Positions 63,231-64,000 of a stretch of 64,000 bases of DNA are shown here, in pieces. Position 1 is the first letter of the stretch. Each line of letters opens with the position of its first letter. The stretch covers positions 285,868,200-285,932,199 of the forward strand of contig CM040125.1 in NCBI GenBank assembly GCA_022559845.1, in the 5' to 3' direction. A model generated the notes under the pieces. The model worked only from the letters and a program-made list of their open reading frames with translations, made no database searches and was not told the DNA's origin. The translations under genes and the position numbers were made by a program. This DNA comes from Amorphophallus konjac. Taxonomy: Eukaryota; Streptophyta; Magnoliopsida; Alismatales; Araceae.

Positions 63231-64000
63231 ACACAGAAGGAAGCACGCGCCAGAGAAGCAGGCGATCATCAAGGAGAAAGTCACCAAGGGGAAAAAAATT
63301 GGTCTTTTTAGATCGGTCCTGTACCCCACGTGGCTGGCTAACGTTGTCCTAGTGCCAAAAGCTTCAGGAAAGTGGCGAATGTGCGTGGACTTCACCGACT
63401 TGAACAAGGCTACACCAAAGGACTACTATCCATTACCGAGCATCGACCAACTGGTTGATTCAACCTCGGGCAACGAGATACTCAATTTCCTGGACGCCTA
63501 TTCAGGTTACCACCAGATCAGAATGGATCCAGGAGATATCAAGAAGACCACCTTCATCACCAACTTTGGCGTATACTGCTACACCCGGATGCCTTTCGGG
63601 TTGAAAAACGCTGGAGCCACGTACCAGAGGGTGGTCAATCATATGTTCAAGGGATAGCTCGGCTGAAACATTGAGGCCTATATTGACGACATGCTCGTCA
63701 TGACCCCCAAGGCCGAGGACCACTTCGCCGACCTAGCTGAGACCTTCGACACCCTCCTAAGGCACAATATGAAGCTCAATCCCACCAAGTGTGCCTTTGG
63801 AGTAAGGTCCGAGAAATTCCTGGGTTTCTTAGTCACCCAGCGTGGGATTGAGGCCAACCCCGATAAGGTTCAGGCCATCCTGGACATGCTCCCACCCACC
63901 TGCATCAAAGACGTTCAACGCCTTACTGGGCACATTACCGCGCTTAGCAGATTCCTATCCCGTGCGGCCGAACGATGCCTACCCTTCTTCAAACTATTAA
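63231..64000 (+). pseudogene. pol: Reverse transcriptase of Tat element B, cut by the window edge
   Basis: RT palm: RMCVDFTDLN, YPLPSIDQLVD, DAYSGYHQI, MPFGLKNAGATYQR (63352-63657). After a TAG and a TGA near 63655-63666 come the catalytic YIDD (about 63679), KCAFGV and FLGFLVTQRGIEANPDK. The sequence runs off the edge in the connection domain. Both stops fit C-to-T changes of Gln and Arg codons. Lineage: Tat, same family as element A. Confidence 0.9.

Larger units (their letters stand above)
40958..64000 (+). mobile_element. Tat-lineage Ty3/gypsy element B, truncated by the right edge
   Basis: LTR, PBS, gag, protease and RT in order, interrupted in gag by element Y (42135-61167). It belongs to the same family as element A, judging from the LTR. 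RNase H, integrase, aORF and 3' LTR would lie to the right. Its coding line holds about ten stops, all consistent with C-to-T change. Confidence 0.88.

Overview
The window looks like repeat-rich nuclear DNA of a flowering plant. I see no convincing host gene, tRNA or rRNA. Almost every base belongs to LTR retrotransposons nested in one another. Evidence: plant-type Ty3/gypsy (Ogre/Tat and chromovirus) and Ty1/copia (Sirevirus-like) proteins, initiator-tRNA-Met primer binding sites, TG...CA long terminal repeats, and matching 5-bp target-site duplications. The species cannot be read from the sequence. Dense nesting and a nearly intact CRM-like chromovirus suggest heterochromatin, perhaps pericentromeric (inference).

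Layout, left to right. (1) 1-15988: an Ogre/Tat-like element on the minus strand (RT, protease plus G-patch, gag, leader, PBS, 5' LTR); its RNase H and integrase lie beyond the left edge. Its LTR is split by a non-autonomous chromovirus (7749-15320, TSD TCATG). (2) 15989-17206: the right part of a Sirevirus-like LTR into which the Ogre-like element inserted; this LTR in turn lies in (3) a plus-strand Tat-lineage element A (17207-26961) with RNase H, integrase, an antisense additional ORF, PPT and 3' LTR, and a 2981-bp solo-LTR-like insertion at 17896-20876. (4) 26962-40957: non-coding LTR/UTR-like DNA made of short tandem arrays, with a second PBS at 30914 and a 3692-bp solo-LTR-like element (34314-38005, TSD CCCGA). 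(5) 40958-64000: Tat-lineage element B (LTR, PBS, gag, protease, RT; runs off the right edge). Its gag is split by a gag-only Sirevirus-like element Y (42135-61167, TSD CCTCC), whose 5' LTR is split by a complete, very young CRM-like chromovirus Z (44107-53882, TSD GGTTC) with an uninterrupted 1641-aa Gag-Pol.

The main unexplained signal is structural. At least eight separate arrays of short inverted repeats occur in leaders, LTRs and UTRs of these elements. In several, stem sequence changes from copy to copy while pairing and unit length are kept. In addition, two chromoviruses share a 9-bp hairpin with loop CTTC in their LTRs; the stems differ by two compensatory pairs and a splice-donor-like GTAAGT or GTGAGC lies two bases downstream.

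A second theme is decay. In the older elements nearly every in-frame stop I traced is one C-to-T (or G-to-A) step from a sense codon, as expected from deamination of methylated cytosine. All positions and homologies were read by eye; family names rest on recognised motifs, not on database searches.
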